This document shows positions 27,272-37,498 of a stretch of 64,000 bases of DNA, one piece after another. Location: assembly GCF_018736045.1 (NCBI RefSeq), contig NZ_CP076132.1:1225501-1289500 (forward strand), given 5' to 3'. The first letter of the stretch is position 1, and each line of letters opens with the position of its first letter. The DNA is from Flammeovirga yaeyamensis. Lineage in GTDB: Bacteria; Bacteroidota; Bacteroidia; Cytophagales; Flammeovirgaceae. The notes beneath the pieces are model-generated. The model did not search any database and was not told the origin of the DNA. It saw only the letters and a list, made by a program, of their open reading frames with translations. The position numbers were made by a program, and so were the translations under genes.

Positions 27272-27620
27272 ACAAATTGTACTTAATATTAAGTGGAAAC
27301 CTTTTTATCTTAGATAAAATTACAAAGAATAATTTACCTTCTCTAATACATCGAGGATACTTATCGTTTTTTATCAAATAGAATGATAAAACGACAATAC
27401 AATAATGATAACATTTCAAGCAAATTATTAACTCTAAGGAAATAAAAAAGTAGAACGAATCTGTTAAGAATATCAAGAAGAATGAGATAGATTGAATCTT
27501 TTCTTCTATTTTTGTGTGATTTTTTAAAGACGCCTGTATTTTTTCGTTAATACTTATGTTAGAAACAAACAGACGTTTAGAGAGTTAAGGAATAACAAGT
27601 AACTTTGTCATATGGACAAG
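27272..27620. other. gene-free region with lepA promoter
   Basis: About 340 bp. A hairpin TCGTTTTTTATCA/TGATAAAACGA lies at 27364-27394. On the plus strand a TAACTTTG -7 box (27600-27607) matches TAnnTTTG exactly, with GTTTAG ending at 27580 as a weak -33 element. Transcription would start at about 27612, which makes the ATG at 27621 the likelier lepA start. Confidence 0.5.
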
Positions 27621-29414
27621 ATGGAAAATATTCGCAACTTTTCGATTATTGCTCACATCGACCACGGTAAATCTACCTTGGCCGATCGCCTTTTGGAGTC
27701 AACTCAAACGGTGGCACAGCGTGATATGCAAAGTCAGTTGCTAGATAATATGGATTTGGAACGTGAAAGAGGTATTACAATTAAGTCTCACGCGATCCAA
27801 ATGAACTACGTGCAAGATGGAGAAGAGTATGTGTTGAACTTGATTGACACTCCAGGTCACGTCGATTTCTCTTATGAGGTATCAAGATCAATTGCTGCCT
27901 GTGAGGGTGCATTGCTTATCGTAGATGCATCACAAGGTATTGAGGCACAAACTATCTCAAACCTATACTTGGCAATGGAGCACGATTTAGAAATCATTCC
28001 TGTAATGAACAAAATCGACCTTCCACATGCCAACCCAGAAGTAGTGGCCGATCAGATCATGGACCTTTTGGGTTGTGAGAGAGAGGACATTGTTGAGGCT
28101 TCAGGTAAAACTGGTTTAGGGGTGGAGGACATCTTGGATGCCATCGTTAAAAGAATTCCAGCACCAAAAGGTGATCCTAAAGAACCTTTGCAAGCATTGA
28201 TTTTCGATTCAGTGTATAACTCATTCAGAGGAGTAGAGGTATATTATAGAGTATTAAACGGTACCATTAAGAAAGGTGATCTTGTAAAATTTGTCAACAC
28301 AGGCAAAGAGTATAAGGCAGATGAAATTGGCGTATTGAAATTAGACCAAGAGTCAAGAAAATCTATTTCTGCAGGTAACGTAGGATATATTATTTCAGGT
28401 ATCAAGGAAGCAAAAGAAGTGAAAGTAGGTGATACGATTACATTAACTGAGCGTCCTTGTACAGAAGCCATTCAAGGTTTCGAAGATGTTAAGCCAATGG
28501 TATTCGCAGGTATTTACCCTGTAGATACGACGGAATATGAAGATCTTCGTGCTTCTCTAGAAAAGCTTCAGTTAAACGATGCTTCTCTAGTTTGGGAGCC
28601 TGAGACTTCGGTAGCCTTAGGTTTCGGTTTCCGTTGTGGTTTCTTAGGAATGCTACACTTGGAAATCGTTCAAGAAAGATTGGAGAGAGAATTCAATATG
28701 ACAGTGATTACAACGGCTCCATCCGTTCAATATCATGCTTTTTTGAATAATGCAGAAAATGATGAAGTGGTAGTAAACGCTCCATCGGATATGCCTGATC
28801 CATCGAAATTGGATAGAATCGAAGAACCATACATCAAAGCCAATATCATCTCTAAAGCAGAGTATGTAGGTCCAATTATGGGATTATGTATGGAGAAGCG
28901 TGGTGAATTGAAAAATCAAGTTTACTTAACAACAGATAGAGTAGAGTTGATTTTCGAAATGCCACTTTCTGAAATCGTATTCGACTTCTTCGATAAGTTG
29001 AAAACAATTTCAAGAGGTTACGCATCATTGGATTATGAATTAATTGGTTTCCGCCCATCTAAATTGGTGAAATTGGATATCCTATTAAATGCCGACCCTG
29101 TCGATGCTTTCTCTGCAATTGTACACCGCGATGGTGCTTATGATAGAGGTAAGAAAGTCTGTGAGAAATTAAGAGAAGTAATTTCACGTCAGCAGTTCGA
29201 GATTCCTATCCAAGCAGCTATCGGTACTAAGATTATTGCTAGAGAAACCATCAAGGCACTTCGTAAAAACGTAATTGCCAAATGTTATGGTGGTGATATC
29301 TCTCGTAAGCGTAAGCTATTAGAGAAGCAGAAAAAAGGTAAGAAACGTATGCGTCAGCTAGGAAACGTTGAGGTAACACAAGAAGCCTTCATGTCAGTAT
29401 TGAAAGTGGACTAA
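27621..29414 (+). CDS. lepA: translation elongation factor 4 (LepA)
   Basis: A 597-residue translational GTPase. LepA/EF4 acts on the ribosome and affects initiation and back-translocation under stress. G1 [15 protein letters not shown], the switch motif RGITI, G3 DTPGH and G4 NKIDLP stand in order. They are followed by domain II, the LepA-specific domains ([15 protein letters not shown]) and the C-terminal lysine-rich [13 protein letters not shown] tail, which is unique to LepA. I start at the second ATG because family members begin MxNIRNF and because the promoter predicts a start near the first ATG at 27612. Single gene with its own terminator. Confidence 0.95.
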   Translation: MENIRNFSIIAHIDHGKSTLADRLLESTQTVAQRDMQSQLLDNMDLERERGITIKSHAIQMNYVQDGEEYVLNLIDTPGHVDFSYEVSRSIAACEGALLIVDASQGIEAQTISNLYLAMEHDLEIIPVMNKIDLPHANPEVVADQIMDLLGCEREDIVEASGKTGLGVEDILDAIVKRIPAPKGDPKEPLQALIFDSVYNSFRGVEVYYRVLNGTIKKGDLVKFVNTGKEYKADEIGVLKLDQESRKSISAGNVGYIISGIKEAKEVKVGDTITLTERPCTEAIQGFEDVKPMVFAGIYPVDTTEYEDLRASLEKLQLNDASLVWEPETSVALGFGFRCGFLGMLHLEIVQERLEREFNMTVITTAPSVQYHAFLNNAENDEVVVNAPSDMPDPSKLDRIEEPYIKANIISKAEYVGPIMGLCMEKRGELKNQVYLTTDRVELIFEMPLSEIVFDFFDKLKTISRGYASLDYELIGFRPSKLVKLDILLNADPVDAFSAIVHRDGAYDRGKKVCEKLREVISRQQFEIPIQAAIGTKIIARETIKALRKNVIAKCYGGDISRKRKLLEKQKKGKKRMRQLGNVEVTQEAFMSVLKVD

Positions 29415-29437
29415 CCTCCATTTGATTATAAAAAGAT

Positions 29438-29476
29438 AAAGCGATAAGAGTTCTCAAACTCCTATCGCTTTTTTCT
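29438..29476 (+). terminator. intrinsic terminator after lepA
   Basis: AAAGCGATA/TATCGCTTT stem with an inner GAGTT/AACTC helix and six Ts. Confidence 0.85.
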
Positions 29477-29822
29477 TCTACTGATGATATGTCTTTAATG
29501 CCTTTAAGTAAGTCACAATAGTTTTGAGATAAGCCTCATGTACTATTAATCAATTATCATCATTTGAATAATTTCTTTAATGAACTAATTAATAATGGTT
29601 TATACCTAGAATATCGCAATAAATTTGATGAATTCATAATTATATAAATACCTTACTATCTGTTATTAAAATAGTGATATTTTAGTGTGAAAAATACAAT
29701 TTATTTCATCTTTCCCTTCTATATTTTGATGATTTGTGATATCCCAATGAATAAAATCATCCTATTGCGTTATTTTTTATAAAAAGTAATCGACATTATT
29801 TTAGAATAAGTAGATTTGCAGC
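29477..29822 (+). other. gene-free region with promoter box for the second GT39 gene
   Basis: About 345 bp, AT-rich, no gene. TAGATTTG (29811-29818) matches the -7 consensus exactly and ends only 4 bp before the GT39 ATG, which would make the message leaderless. No good -33 box is present, so chance occurrence is possible. Confidence 0.35.
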
Positions 29823-31445
29823 ATGGAAACTAAAAGTATTACGGAAAATAGAGCCACTAAAATTGTGCTTCGACTAATTGTAATTAGTTCGATTGTTAGA
29901 GCATTTATCGGTGGATGGATGGAGTTCAGTAATGACGAGGTATATTACTGGACCTACGCTTTATATCCTGCATTAAGTCATTTTGATCATCCGCCAATGG
30001 TTGGTTGGGTGATTCAGCTATTTACACTAAACTTAACTTTACCTTATGAGTTTTTTATGCGATTGGGTGGGGTGGTGTTTGCAGGAATCAATACTTTCTT
30101 GATTTACAGAATAGCCTCGAAAATTAAAGATCATATTGCAGGTTTATACGCTGCATTTTTATATACATCTTCTATTTATGCCTCTATTCTAGCAGGTATA
30201 TTTATTATTCCAGATACTCCTCAGACCTTATTTTGGATGTTGAGTATTTATTTCTTGATGGACGCTTTACCAAGAGAAATAAATGCCAAGAGTAGAAAAA
30301 ACCTTCTTTTAGGTGGTTTAATGATAGGTCTTGCGGGATTATCAAAATACCATGGTGGATTTATTGGCATCGGAGTAGCATTGTATGTGTTACTATCGGA
30401 TAGACGTTGGTTAAAAGATTGGAGTATTTGGGCGGCAGGTGCTATTGCAGTAGCTTGTATGTTCCCTGTGATCTATTGGAATTACAGCAACGATTTCATC
30501 AGTTTTACTTTCCATACAGAAAGGGTAACTCCTGCATTGGAACTTCGTTTAGACTATTTCTTTACTGAAGTAGGAGGTCAAATTGCTTATAATAATCCTT
30601 GGAATTGGTACTTAATTATTGCTGCTTTAGTCGGTATTTTTAAAGGCAGAAAAGTGATGGAAAAGAAAGAGTTGCAAGTTTTGTTGTATAACGGACTTCC
30701 TCTTTTATTGGTATTTACATCATTTGCTTTGTTTAGAAGAACATTACCTCACTGGACGGGTCCTGCATACTTGCCGCTTATCATTATTGCAGCGGTGTAT
30801 TGGAGAGAAAAACTTATTGATGCTAAAGCGAAAAATGTATCAAGATTATGGAAACCAAGACGTATTGTGGGGTCAACAGTTTTCTTATCGGTTGTGTTGG
30901 CCATTGCTTTTTGGCTGATCAACTTTAGTCCATTGCAATTAGGAAAAACAGATTTGAGTAAACCAGAAATTTTTGGGGAGTATGATTTTACTCAAGATAT
31001 GTACGGTTGGCGTCAGATCAACAAGAAATTAAAGCCTATTATAGCTAAAGATGTAGCTGATGGAAACATGAAAGAAAATGCAAAATTTGTAGCTTTTGAA
31101 TGGTTCCCAGGTACACATATCGATTTTTATATTGCTCATCCGAATGGCCATCCTTTGATAATGATGGGGAATTGGGATCAGATTCATAAATATGCTTGGA
31201 TTAATAACGACCGTGGAGGTTTACAAGTAGGTGAGGATGTCTATTTTGTAAATGTGACTAACTGGGGTAGAGATGTTCACCAAGTATTCGGAGAGTATTT
31301 TGATAAAATTGAAGAGGTCGATCGAGTGGAAGTGACTCGTGGTGGCAACTTGATGCGTTATGCTTACCTATATCGTTTACGCGGATATAAAGGAAATTAT
31401 CCTTTCCCAGATCCGTTCGAAAAACATCATCATTTGACAAACTAA
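29823..31445 (+). CDS. GT39/ArnT-like membrane glycosyltransferase
   Basis: A 540-residue polytopic protein. The first periplasmic loop holds the family motif NDEVYYWTYAL with the acidic pair D-E, then HFDHPPMVGW, both hallmark residues of ArnT/PMT-like enzymes. About 11 membrane helices precede a hydrophilic C-terminal domain (from about 385). These enzymes use polyprenyl-phosphate sugars outside the inner membrane to decorate lipid A or proteins. It is followed 9 bp later by a PAP2 phosphatase, as in the first GT39-PAP2 pair. The two GT39 proteins differ clearly in sequence and motif detail, so they are unlikely to be recent duplicates. Confidence 0.88.
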   Translation: METKSITENRATKIVLRLIVISSIVRAFIGGWMEFSNDEVYYWTYALYPALSHFDHPPMVGWVIQLFTLNLTLPYEFFMRLGGVVFAGINTFLIYRIASKIKDHIAGLYAAFLYTSSIYASILAGIFIIPDTPQTLFWMLSIYFLMDALPREINAKSRKNLLLGGLMIGLAGLSKYHGGFIGIGVALYVLLSDRRWLKDWSIWAAGAIAVACMFPVIYWNYSNDFISFTFHTERVTPALELRLDYFFTEVGGQIAYNNPWNWYLIIAALVGIFKGRKVMEKKELQVLLYNGLPLLLVFTSFALFRRTLPHWTGPAYLPLIIIAAVYWREKLIDAKAKNVSRLWKPRRIVGSTVFLSVVLAIAFWLINFSPLQLGKTDLSKPEIFGEYDFTQDMYGWRQINKKLKPIIAKDVADGNMKENAKFVAFEWFPGTHIDFYIAHPNGHPLIMMGNWDQIHKYAWINNDRGGLQVGEDVYFVNVTNWGRDVHQVFGEYFDKIEEVDRVEVTRGGNLMRYAYLYRLRGYKGNYPFPDPFEKHHHLTN

Positions 31446-31454
31446 GAAGAGATT

Positions 31455-32033
31455 ATGGAGCCGTTTGAGTGGGAGAGATCATTATTTTTATTTTTTAACG
31501 GGATGCATAATCCGGCATCAGATAGTTTTTTCTGGTGGCTGACTACACCGGTAAATTCTTGGCCGTTATATGTCTTTTTGTTGATGTTTTCGTACATCAA
31601 ATTTGGATGGAAAAATACATTGATCACTTTGATAGGTTTAGGAATCGCAATTGGATTGGCGGATGCAATCGCTTCTCAAATCATTAAAAAATTAATTCAG
31701 AGGCCACGACCTTCTCATGATCCTGTCATAGAACATTTAGTACATACGTTACATGGCTATAAAGGTGGGGCTTATGGTTTTGTGTCTTCACACGCTTCTA
31801 CTTCTATGGCGATTGCTCTATTCTTCTATAACGCTTGGAAGAAACGTTTCCCTTGGGCTGTCTTATTATTTGTATGGACCATTGTATATTCTTACAGTCG
31901 TATCGCAGTGGGAGTTCATTTTGTGGGTGATATTATCGGTGGGTGGTTAGTAGGCTTATTAGCATATTGGCTATCAATAAAGATTATGGCATTTGCTTCG
32001 ACAAAGATACCTTGGTTAAAGAAGAACTCTTAA
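31455..32033 (+). CDS. PAP2-family membrane phosphatase
   Basis: A 192-residue membrane phosphatase with the complete three-part active site: KKLIQRPRPSHD, VSSHASTSMA and SRIAVGVHFVGDIIGG. The short size and the SSH-A motif resemble undecaprenyl-diphosphatase and LpxE/LpxF-type lipid A phosphatases. It is coupled to the GT39 gene upstream. Its stop lies 2 bp from that of the convergent lipoprotein gene with no visible terminator between them, so the two transcripts probably overlap. Confidence 0.88.
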   Translation: MEPFEWERSLFLFFNGMHNPASDSFFWWLTTPVNSWPLYVFLLMFSYIKFGWKNTLITLIGLGIAIGLADAIASQIIKKLIQRPRPSHDPVIEHLVHTLHGYKGGAYGFVSSHASTSMAIALFFYNAWKKRFPWAVLLFVWTIVYSYSRIAVGVHFVGDIIGGWLVGLLAYWLSIKIMAFASTKIPWLKKNS

Positions 32034-32035
32034 AT

Positions 32036-32902
32036 TTAATAAGGAGACAGTAAAGGATCGTACGATATGATATGAACTATCTGTTGGGTAGGATTTAATT
32101 CTTTATCATAATTGATCATAGAAATATTTATTGGATACTTTTCCTCATTAAAAATACTTCTGTAGGTGATTCTTGTAGAATCGGATGCCACAAAGAAATT
32201 GGTATTCAAAGTAGGTTTAGTGAGATCGGTGACTAAATGTTTTGTCAGTTTATAGTCTTCTATATTGTCTAAAGTGAGGAATTGAGTGAAGTTAGTCGTT
32301 CCGTAGATCATCGAATTTCCAAATTCTAAGTATTCGAAAGTAGTATTAAGTGAAGAACTGAACAATTCATTTTCTAGAATTGTATTGTATGTTTTCACTC
32401 CTTTCAGGGTACCCTCTTCATAGGTATAAAAATAAGTTTTCCCTTCTTTGAAGTTTTGAATTCTATAAGGCAGGGCAACTTGCTCAGAATTTTGAATGTT
32501 TAGATAATCAATTCCGTCCTTGGTAATTGTAGTCGTATTTCCTGAGTAGCTGAATAAATATTGATGAAGTTCATTGGCATCTCCATCTAATACTTTTATT
32601 GATTCAAAGGTTAATGAATTGTCTACATAATCAAGTACTAAAATTCTTATGTTATCTTCCTGATCATATTGAATGATATCGGAAAATCTAAAGAAGTCAT
32701 CGTTATAGAAAAATTCTATTCTTTTTAAATCAGAAGCTTCAGGTTCTTTAATAATGTACTCCAGATCTACAGTGTATACGTTTTCGAAAACTTCAATCCC
32801 ATTATCTTGTTCATCGTCTTCTTGGTCGAAAATCCCACAAGATGAAAAAACGCTACAAAAGAGTACGATAAATAATTGATTATAATTCTTCAAAATGCTC
32901 AT
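32036..32902 (-). CDS. lipoprotein of unknown function
   Basis: A 288-residue protein. A signal sequence with lipobox FSSC lipidates C22, and an acidic linker (DQEDDEQDN) follows. The rest is rich in beta strands with recurring Y-x-Y-E/D and T-T-I-T-K-D patterns, in the style of the Bacteroidota cell-surface beta-strand proteins that describe RHS-like or DUF4595-like sheets. I do not recognise a family. Its first 23 bp overlap the end of the EI24-like gene, so it is the last gene of a minus-strand run. Confidence 0.75.
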   Translation of the reverse strand: MSILKNYNQLFIVLFCSVFSSCGIFDQEDDEQDNGIEVFENVYTVDLEYIIKEPEASDLKRIEFFYNDDFFRFSDIIQYDQEDNIRILVLDYVDNSLTFESIKVLDGDANELHQYLFSYSGNTTTITKDGIDYLNIQNSEQVALPYRIQNFKEGKTYFYTYEEGTLKGVKTYNTILENELFSSSLNTTFEYLEFGNSMIYGTTNFTQFLTLDNIEDYKLTKHLVTDLTKPTLNTNFFVASDSTRITYRSIFNEEKYPINISMINYDKELNPTQQIVHIISYDPLLSPY

Positions 32903-33683
32903 AAACTTTAAGTTCTTTCATCATTAATCCTCCAGCAACTACACTTGTAATTGGAGCGATAATACCTCCCAATATAGGAATCATAGCCAATAGACCACCA
33001 CCCAACCCAATAGAGGTCGACATCTTTTTATTTCGCTGTATGTACTGCTTACTTTTATCGACATCGATGTTCCAATATTCAAAATAGTTGTCCATTATCC
33101 CAAAACCAAGATAATAACTATTGATTGCTATAGAAATCGCCATAAAAACAATTCCAATCACAGGAATAAAGGTAAGTGGTAATAGGATCAAAGAATAGCA
33201 CAAACTTTTTAAGGCATTTGGAATACTTACTTTAAAAAATAGGGAAGACATTCGTTTGATATCGAAACGATCGTCCACTTCTTGGTGGTAAGAGATCTTT
33301 AAAACCTTTTGAGTCAGTGTATCTTGAATGGGAACTGTAAAGGCACTTAAAATTACTGGGTAAACAAAGATACCTGTAATCATAATAGGTAGGCCTACAA
33401 AAAGGAAGAGTACCCAATACATAAGACTGTCTATGGTTGCAGGTTCTAAGCTAGTAATTGATGCCTTCCATTCTTTTATAAAATTGAAGTTTGAAATGGC
33501 ATCAATTGTCGTGTTCCCTAAATACAAGCTTGCACAAAAAATGAGGGAGAAGAGGATGATTGCAAATATGGATGTGTACAAATAGTATTTCCTCAACCCA
33601 TTTTTATTGATGTAAACAAGGGCATTATAGTAATGCTTCATGCTTAAAGAAGCAGCTTTGAAATAGGATAGTTTAGTATTCAT
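32880..33683 (-). CDS. EI24/CysZ-like membrane protein
   Basis: A 267-residue protein with about four to six membrane helices. It has the EI24-domain layout: a cytosolic start (SYFKAASLSMKHYYNAL), a first helix at about 38-58, paired helices at 88-115 and 150-180, a conserved YYLGFGIMDNYFEYW stretch and a glycine-rich final hairpin (IGLGGGLLAMIPILGGIIAP). CysZ of this family is a sulfate transporter, but in Bacteroidota the domain is common without sulfate genes and the role is unknown. Only 1 bp separates it from the YigZ gene upstream. Confidence 0.78.
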   Translation of the reverse strand: MNTKLSYFKAASLSMKHYYNALVYINKNGLRKYYLYTSIFAIILFSLIFCASLYLGNTTIDAISNFNFIKEWKASITSLEPATIDSLMYWVLFLFVGLPIMITGIFVYPVILSAFTVPIQDTLTQKVLKISYHQEVDDRFDIKRMSSLFFKVSIPNALKSLCYSLILLPLTFIPVIGIVFMAISIAINSYYLGFGIMDNYFEYWNIDVDKSKQYIQRNKKMSTSIGLGGGLLAMIPILGGIIAPITSVVAGGLMMKELKVYEHFEEL

Positions 33684-33684
33684 G

Positions 33685-34290
33685 TTAATCTTCTTTTTCT
33701 TGGAATATCAAGTCATCGATATCTTCAAGTAGTTCTTTTACTTGAGGATAAAGACTTTCTCTCACCAAGAATTCAATATGACATAATTCATCAAAAAATT
33801 GTTGACCAAAATCGAGATCAAATTTCTTCGCCACTTTCATCACATCGTTCATCTGTGGATAAGCAAATGTGATTTTAATGGTGCGTTGAACAAACTTTTC
33901 TTCGATTTCAGCAAGCTGCAATGCTTCTGCAGCCGATGTTTTATAGGCATTAATCAAGCCAGGGACACCTAATTTGGTGCCACCAAAATAACGAACCACC
34001 ACCACTAAAGTATCCGTGAGGTTCATCGACATAATTTGCCCTAAGATAGGTAAACCTGCAGATCCAGAAGGTTCCCCATCGTCGTTGGCTCTATACTTGG
34101 CTTTATCAGGACCTAAAATGTAGGCATAACACCAGTGTCGAGCATCATAATATTCTTTTCTGTAAGCTTTCGCAATCTCTTTCGCTTTCTCTTCTGTCGT
34201 CACATGATGAGCTAAAGCGATAAACTTACTTCCTTTATCTTTAAATAGACCTTCACTTGTACCTTTTAAGGTAAGGTATGCATCTTCCAT
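33685..34290 (-). CDS. yigZ: YigZ/IMPACT family protein
   Basis: A 201-residue cytosolic protein of the UPF0029/IMPACT family. The signature HWCYAYILG...NDDGEPSGSAG.PIL (about 53-82) is intact, followed by the VVVVRYFGGTKLGVPGLI motif and a C-terminal DUF1949-like ferredoxin-fold domain. The eukaryotic relative regulates the kinase GCN2; the bacterial role is not established. It sits 5 bp behind the hydrolase gene in one operon. Confidence 0.92.
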   Translation of the reverse strand: MEDAYLTLKGTSEGLFKDKGSKFIALAHHVTTEEKAKEIAKAYRKEYYDARHWCYAYILGPDKAKYRANDDGEPSGSAGLPILGQIMSMNLTDTLVVVVRYFGGTKLGVPGLINAYKTSAAEALQLAEIEEKFVQRTIKITFAYPQMNDVMKVAKKFDLDFGQQFFDELCHIEFLVRESLYPQVKELLEDIDDLIFQEKED

Positions 34291-34295
34291 AATCT

Positions 34296-35129
34296 CTACT
34301 CCCCAAAGTGATCTAATACATGATTAATTGCCTCTTGCATCTCTGGTGATAATTGTTGCTCCTCCCAAGGATGCTTGGTGTTGAATGTATGAGATCCTCC
34401 TTTAATAACTATATCTTTGATATTCGGTTGAAGCTGTTTTAAATAATGCAATGATTGAAGAGGTACTGTCTCGTCTTCATCACCATGTATACACATCACA
34501 GGGATATTTAGCTTTTTGATGTTCAAGGCAATATCTAAACGTCCCTCATTGGCGTAATAATCTTCTGCTACTTGATAATACAATGGCAATTGTTCTTGTG
34601 TTCTACCGTTTAAAACATAAGTTACACCATTTTCCTTCCACTCCTTCATCGTTTCCTCGTTGAAACTATCTACTCTTGGAATAGAAGCTAATGTAGCTAC
34701 TTTCTTAATGCGACTATCTTCAGCAGCTTTTAATAGAACAACACCTCCGCCACGGCTGTGGCCGATAATATTGATTTTATCTAAGTCGATATGATTCAAA
34801 GGACACTCTTCTGAGTGCAACCAATCGATCATCATACCGATATCATCTAATTCTTTTGAAAAGTTATTCTGTGCAAAAGCTTCTTTATCCACCACTTCAA
34901 AAGGCATGTCTAAAGTGGTGCCATTGCTATGAAAGTTCATCTTGATGCAGCAATAACCGGCATCAGCAAATTGATCGGCGATCATATCAAATGCTCCCCA
35001 ATCTTTAAAACCTTTAAAACCATGGATAAATAAAACCAAAGGTAGTTTACCTTCTTTAGACCATCTTGCATCTGCAAGGAATCGTTTGCCCTCTTCTTTA
35101 GCTTTTAGAATAAATTCAATCTTCTTCAT
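34296..35129 (-). CDS. alpha/beta hydrolase
   Basis: A 277-residue serine hydrolase of the alpha/beta fold. The oxyanion region VLFIHGFKGFKDW, the nucleophile elbow GHSRGGG, an acidic residue in CIHGDEDETVPL and the final GGSHTFN histidine complete the catalytic triad. No signal peptide is present, so it acts in the cytosol. The similarity is to dienelactone-hydrolase or prolyl-oligopeptidase-like esterases; the substrate is unknown. First gene of the run hydrolase-yigZ-EI24-lipoprotein. Confidence 0.87.
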   Translation of the reverse strand: MKKIEFILKAKEEGKRFLADARWSKEGKLPLVLFIHGFKGFKDWGAFDMIADQFADAGYCCIKMNFHSNGTTLDMPFEVVDKEAFAQNNFSKELDDIGMMIDWLHSEECPLNHIDLDKINIIGHSRGGGVVLLKAAEDSRIKKVATLASIPRVDSFNEETMKEWKENGVTYVLNGRTQEQLPLYYQVAEDYYANEGRLDIALNIKKLNIPVMCIHGDEDETVPLQSLHYLKQLQPNIKDIVIKGGSHTFNTKHPWEEQQLSPEMQEAINHVLDHFGE

Positions 35130-35265
35130 AACCTAAAATTACCAAATTCCATTTAGATACCCTTCGTCTTGGCGTTTTTTGTAGACCATAAATGAAAAAC
35201 AAAGTCAAATAAAAAAGGCAACAATACGAATATTGTTGCCTCAATGTATATCAAATAGAAGTAGA

Positions 35266-37131
35266 TTATGCTTCTGCCTCTACTTCGTCTTTCTCTACTC
35301 TAAGGTTGTTGATAATGAATTTCTGACGATCCATTGTATTTTTACCCATATAGTACGACAGTAAATCTTTGATATTACTGTCCTCACTAAGGATCACAGG
35401 ATCAAGACGGATATCATCACCAATAAAACCACCGAATTCGTCAGGAGAAATCTCACCCAATCCCTTAAATCGAGTGATTTCTGGCTTACTGCCTAATTCA
35501 CTTACTGCTTTTTGTTTCTCTTCTTCAGAGTAACAGTAAATCGTTTTCTTCTTGTTTCTAACTCTAAATAGAGGAGTTTCCAAGATATAGATATGTCCTT
35601 TTTCTACAAGATCAGGGAAGAACTGAAGGAAGAATGTTAAGATCAATAGACGGATGTGCATACCATCGACATCGGCATCGGTAGCGATAACGATTCTATT
35701 GTATCTTAATCCATCAATTCCGTCCTCAATGTTCAAGGCATGTTGGAGGAGGTTGAATTCTTCGTTTTCGTAAACGACCTTCTTCGTTAATCCGAAAGAG
35801 TTTAACGGTTTACCTCTCAAACTAAATACGGCCTGACTCTGAACATTACGAGATTTTGTGATACTACCCGATGCAGAATCACCTTCGGTAATGAATAAAG
35901 TGGTATTTCTTTTCGACTCTTCCTCACCTTTCTTATCGTTAAAGTGAAGACGACAGTCTCTTAATTTCTTATTATGAAGATTGGCTTTCTTTGCTCTTTC
36001 GTTGGCAATTTTCTTTACACCAGCGATTTCCTTTCTTTCTCTTTCAGATTGTTGGATACGCTTTAATAAAGCTTGCGCTACCTCAGTGTTTTTGTGTAAG
36101 AAATCGTCTAAGACTTTGCTTACGAAATCGTTTACAAAAGTACGAAGGGTAGGGCCATCAGGACCAATATGAGTAGAACCTAATTTTGTTTTCGTTTGAG
36201 ATTCGAAAACAGGTTCTTGAACTCTTACCGCTACAGCCGCCACAATTGATGCTCTAATATCTGCAGCATCAAAGTTTTTTCCGAAGAAATCACGTACTGT
36301 TTTTACGATCGCCTCTCTAAATGCAGAAAGGTGAGTACCGCCTTGAGTGGTATTCTGACCGTTAACAAAAGAGTGGTAGTTCTCTCCATATTGATTCGCG
36401 TGAGTAAATGCAAATTCGATATCTTCACCTCTAAAGTGAATGATAGGATATCTGATCTGCTCTGCGTTGGTTTTTCTTTCTAATAAGTCTTTAAGACCAT
36501 TTTTAGATAGGTAGCTTTTCTGATTTAGCTTTAAAGTTAAACCAGAGTTTAAGTAAGCATAGTTCCAGAATAAATCATCAAGATAGTCTGGAAGGAACCT
36601 ATAATTCTTAAAAATGGTATTATCTGGCTTAAAGTAAATGGTTGTACCATTTTTCTCATTGGACTTGGCAATTGGTAAGTCATTTGTAATCTGACCTGCT
36701 TCAAACTCAGCCACCTTCTTTTCTCCATTTCTTACAGAAGAAACTCTAAAATAATTAGAAAGTGCGTTTACTGCCTTTGTACCAACACCATTAAGACCCA
36801 CAGATTTTTGGAACGCATTAGAATCGTATTTGGCACCCGTGTTGATCTTAGATACACAGTCAACTACTTTCCCTAAAGGGATACCACGACCGTAATCTTT
36901 TACCAACACCGAACCATCCTCAACGGTAACATCAATCTGTTTACCGAAGCCCATCATGTGTTCGTCAATACTGTTATCTACTACTTCTTTCACCAAGACA
37001 TAGATACCGTCATCAGGAGCAGAACCGTCTCCTAATTTACCGATATACATACCTGGGCGAAGTCGAATATGTTCACGAGGATCCAGTGACTTAATACTGC
37101 TCTCGTCGTAATTATTATTGTTTTCTGCCAT
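35266..37131 (-). CDS. parE: DNA topoisomerase IV subunit B
   Basis: A 621-residue ATPase subunit of topoisomerase IV, which decatenates daughter chromosomes. The GHKL ATP site appears as [11 protein letters not shown] and DYGRGIP, the lid as [13 protein letters not shown], and the TOPRIM parts as EGDSASGS and [12 protein letters not shown]. The sequence fits Bacteroidota ParE better than GyrB ([19 protein letters not shown] opening, shorter TOPRIM insert). ParC would be the partner; it is usually next to parE in this phylum but is not in this window. It appears to be a single-gene unit. Confidence 0.9.
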   Translation of the reverse strand: MAENNNNYDESSIKSLDPREHIRLRPGMYIGKLGDGSAPDDGIYVLVKEVVDNSIDEHMMGFGKQIDVTVEDGSVLVKDYGRGIPLGKVVDCVSKINTGAKYDSNAFQKSVGLNGVGTKAVNALSNYFRVSSVRNGEKKVAEFEAGQITNDLPIAKSNEKNGTTIYFKPDNTIFKNYRFLPDYLDDLFWNYAYLNSGLTLKLNQKSYLSKNGLKDLLERKTNAEQIRYPIIHFRGEDIEFAFTHANQYGENYHSFVNGQNTTQGGTHLSAFREAIVKTVRDFFGKNFDAADIRASIVAAVAVRVQEPVFESQTKTKLGSTHIGPDGPTLRTFVNDFVSKVLDDFLHKNTEVAQALLKRIQQSERERKEIAGVKKIANERAKKANLHNKKLRDCRLHFNDKKGEEESKRNTTLFITEGDSASGSITKSRNVQSQAVFSLRGKPLNSFGLTKKVVYENEEFNLLQHALNIEDGIDGLRYNRIVIATDADVDGMHIRLLILTFFLQFFPDLVEKGHIYILETPLFRVRNKKKTIYCYSEEEKQKAVSELGSKPEITRFKGLGEISPDEFGGFIGDDIRLDPVILSEDSNIKDLLSYYMGKNTMDRQKFIINNLRVEKDEVEAEA

Positions 37132-37225
37132 AGTTTGTCTTCCTTTCTACACAATAATAGTTTTAAATTTGAACAAAATGAATTCTAACCGGTTAATTTG
37201 TCTTATTTTTTAGCAAAAACAAAAG

Positions 37226-37467
37226 AACTAAGAAACTAAGGAACTAAGCAACTAAGTTTTAGTACTTGTTGTTTTTTTCCAATACCTCATAGTTTCGTTT
37301 GCCGAGGGGGTATACTCCTCTTTTGGGAGGATGAGTAGCTTAAGAGAAGTAAAAGAACATGCTATTAAGAAGAAGATTATTTTTTGAAATTACTTCGAGG
37401 GGTTTCATCACCTCTCTTATCAAAGAATTATGCTCCCTTAGTTCCTCAGTTCCTTAGTTTCTTAGTT
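37226..37467. repeat. inverted element with arms of tandem 8-bp repeats
   Basis: The left arm (37226-37257) is four tandem units AACTAAGN. The right arm (37437-37467) is the reverse complement of the same array (CTTAGTT units) with one divergent unit. About 180 bp lie between, with further G/C-rich inverted pieces (GAGGGGG...CTCC, CGAGGGG...CACCTC). There is no open frame. The layout resembles a MITE-like or REP-like intergenic element and could form a cruciform. It fills most of the 367-bp gap between parE and the NlpC genes. Confidence 0.65.
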
Positions 37468-37498
37468 AAAAACGAGCGTTAACTTTGCTACCTGCTAC

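Noticed and set aside
27255-27476. 73-codon minus-strand open frame upstream of the small membrane protein
   Set aside because: AT-rich non-coding composition, overlaps the lepA promoter region, no recognisable domain.
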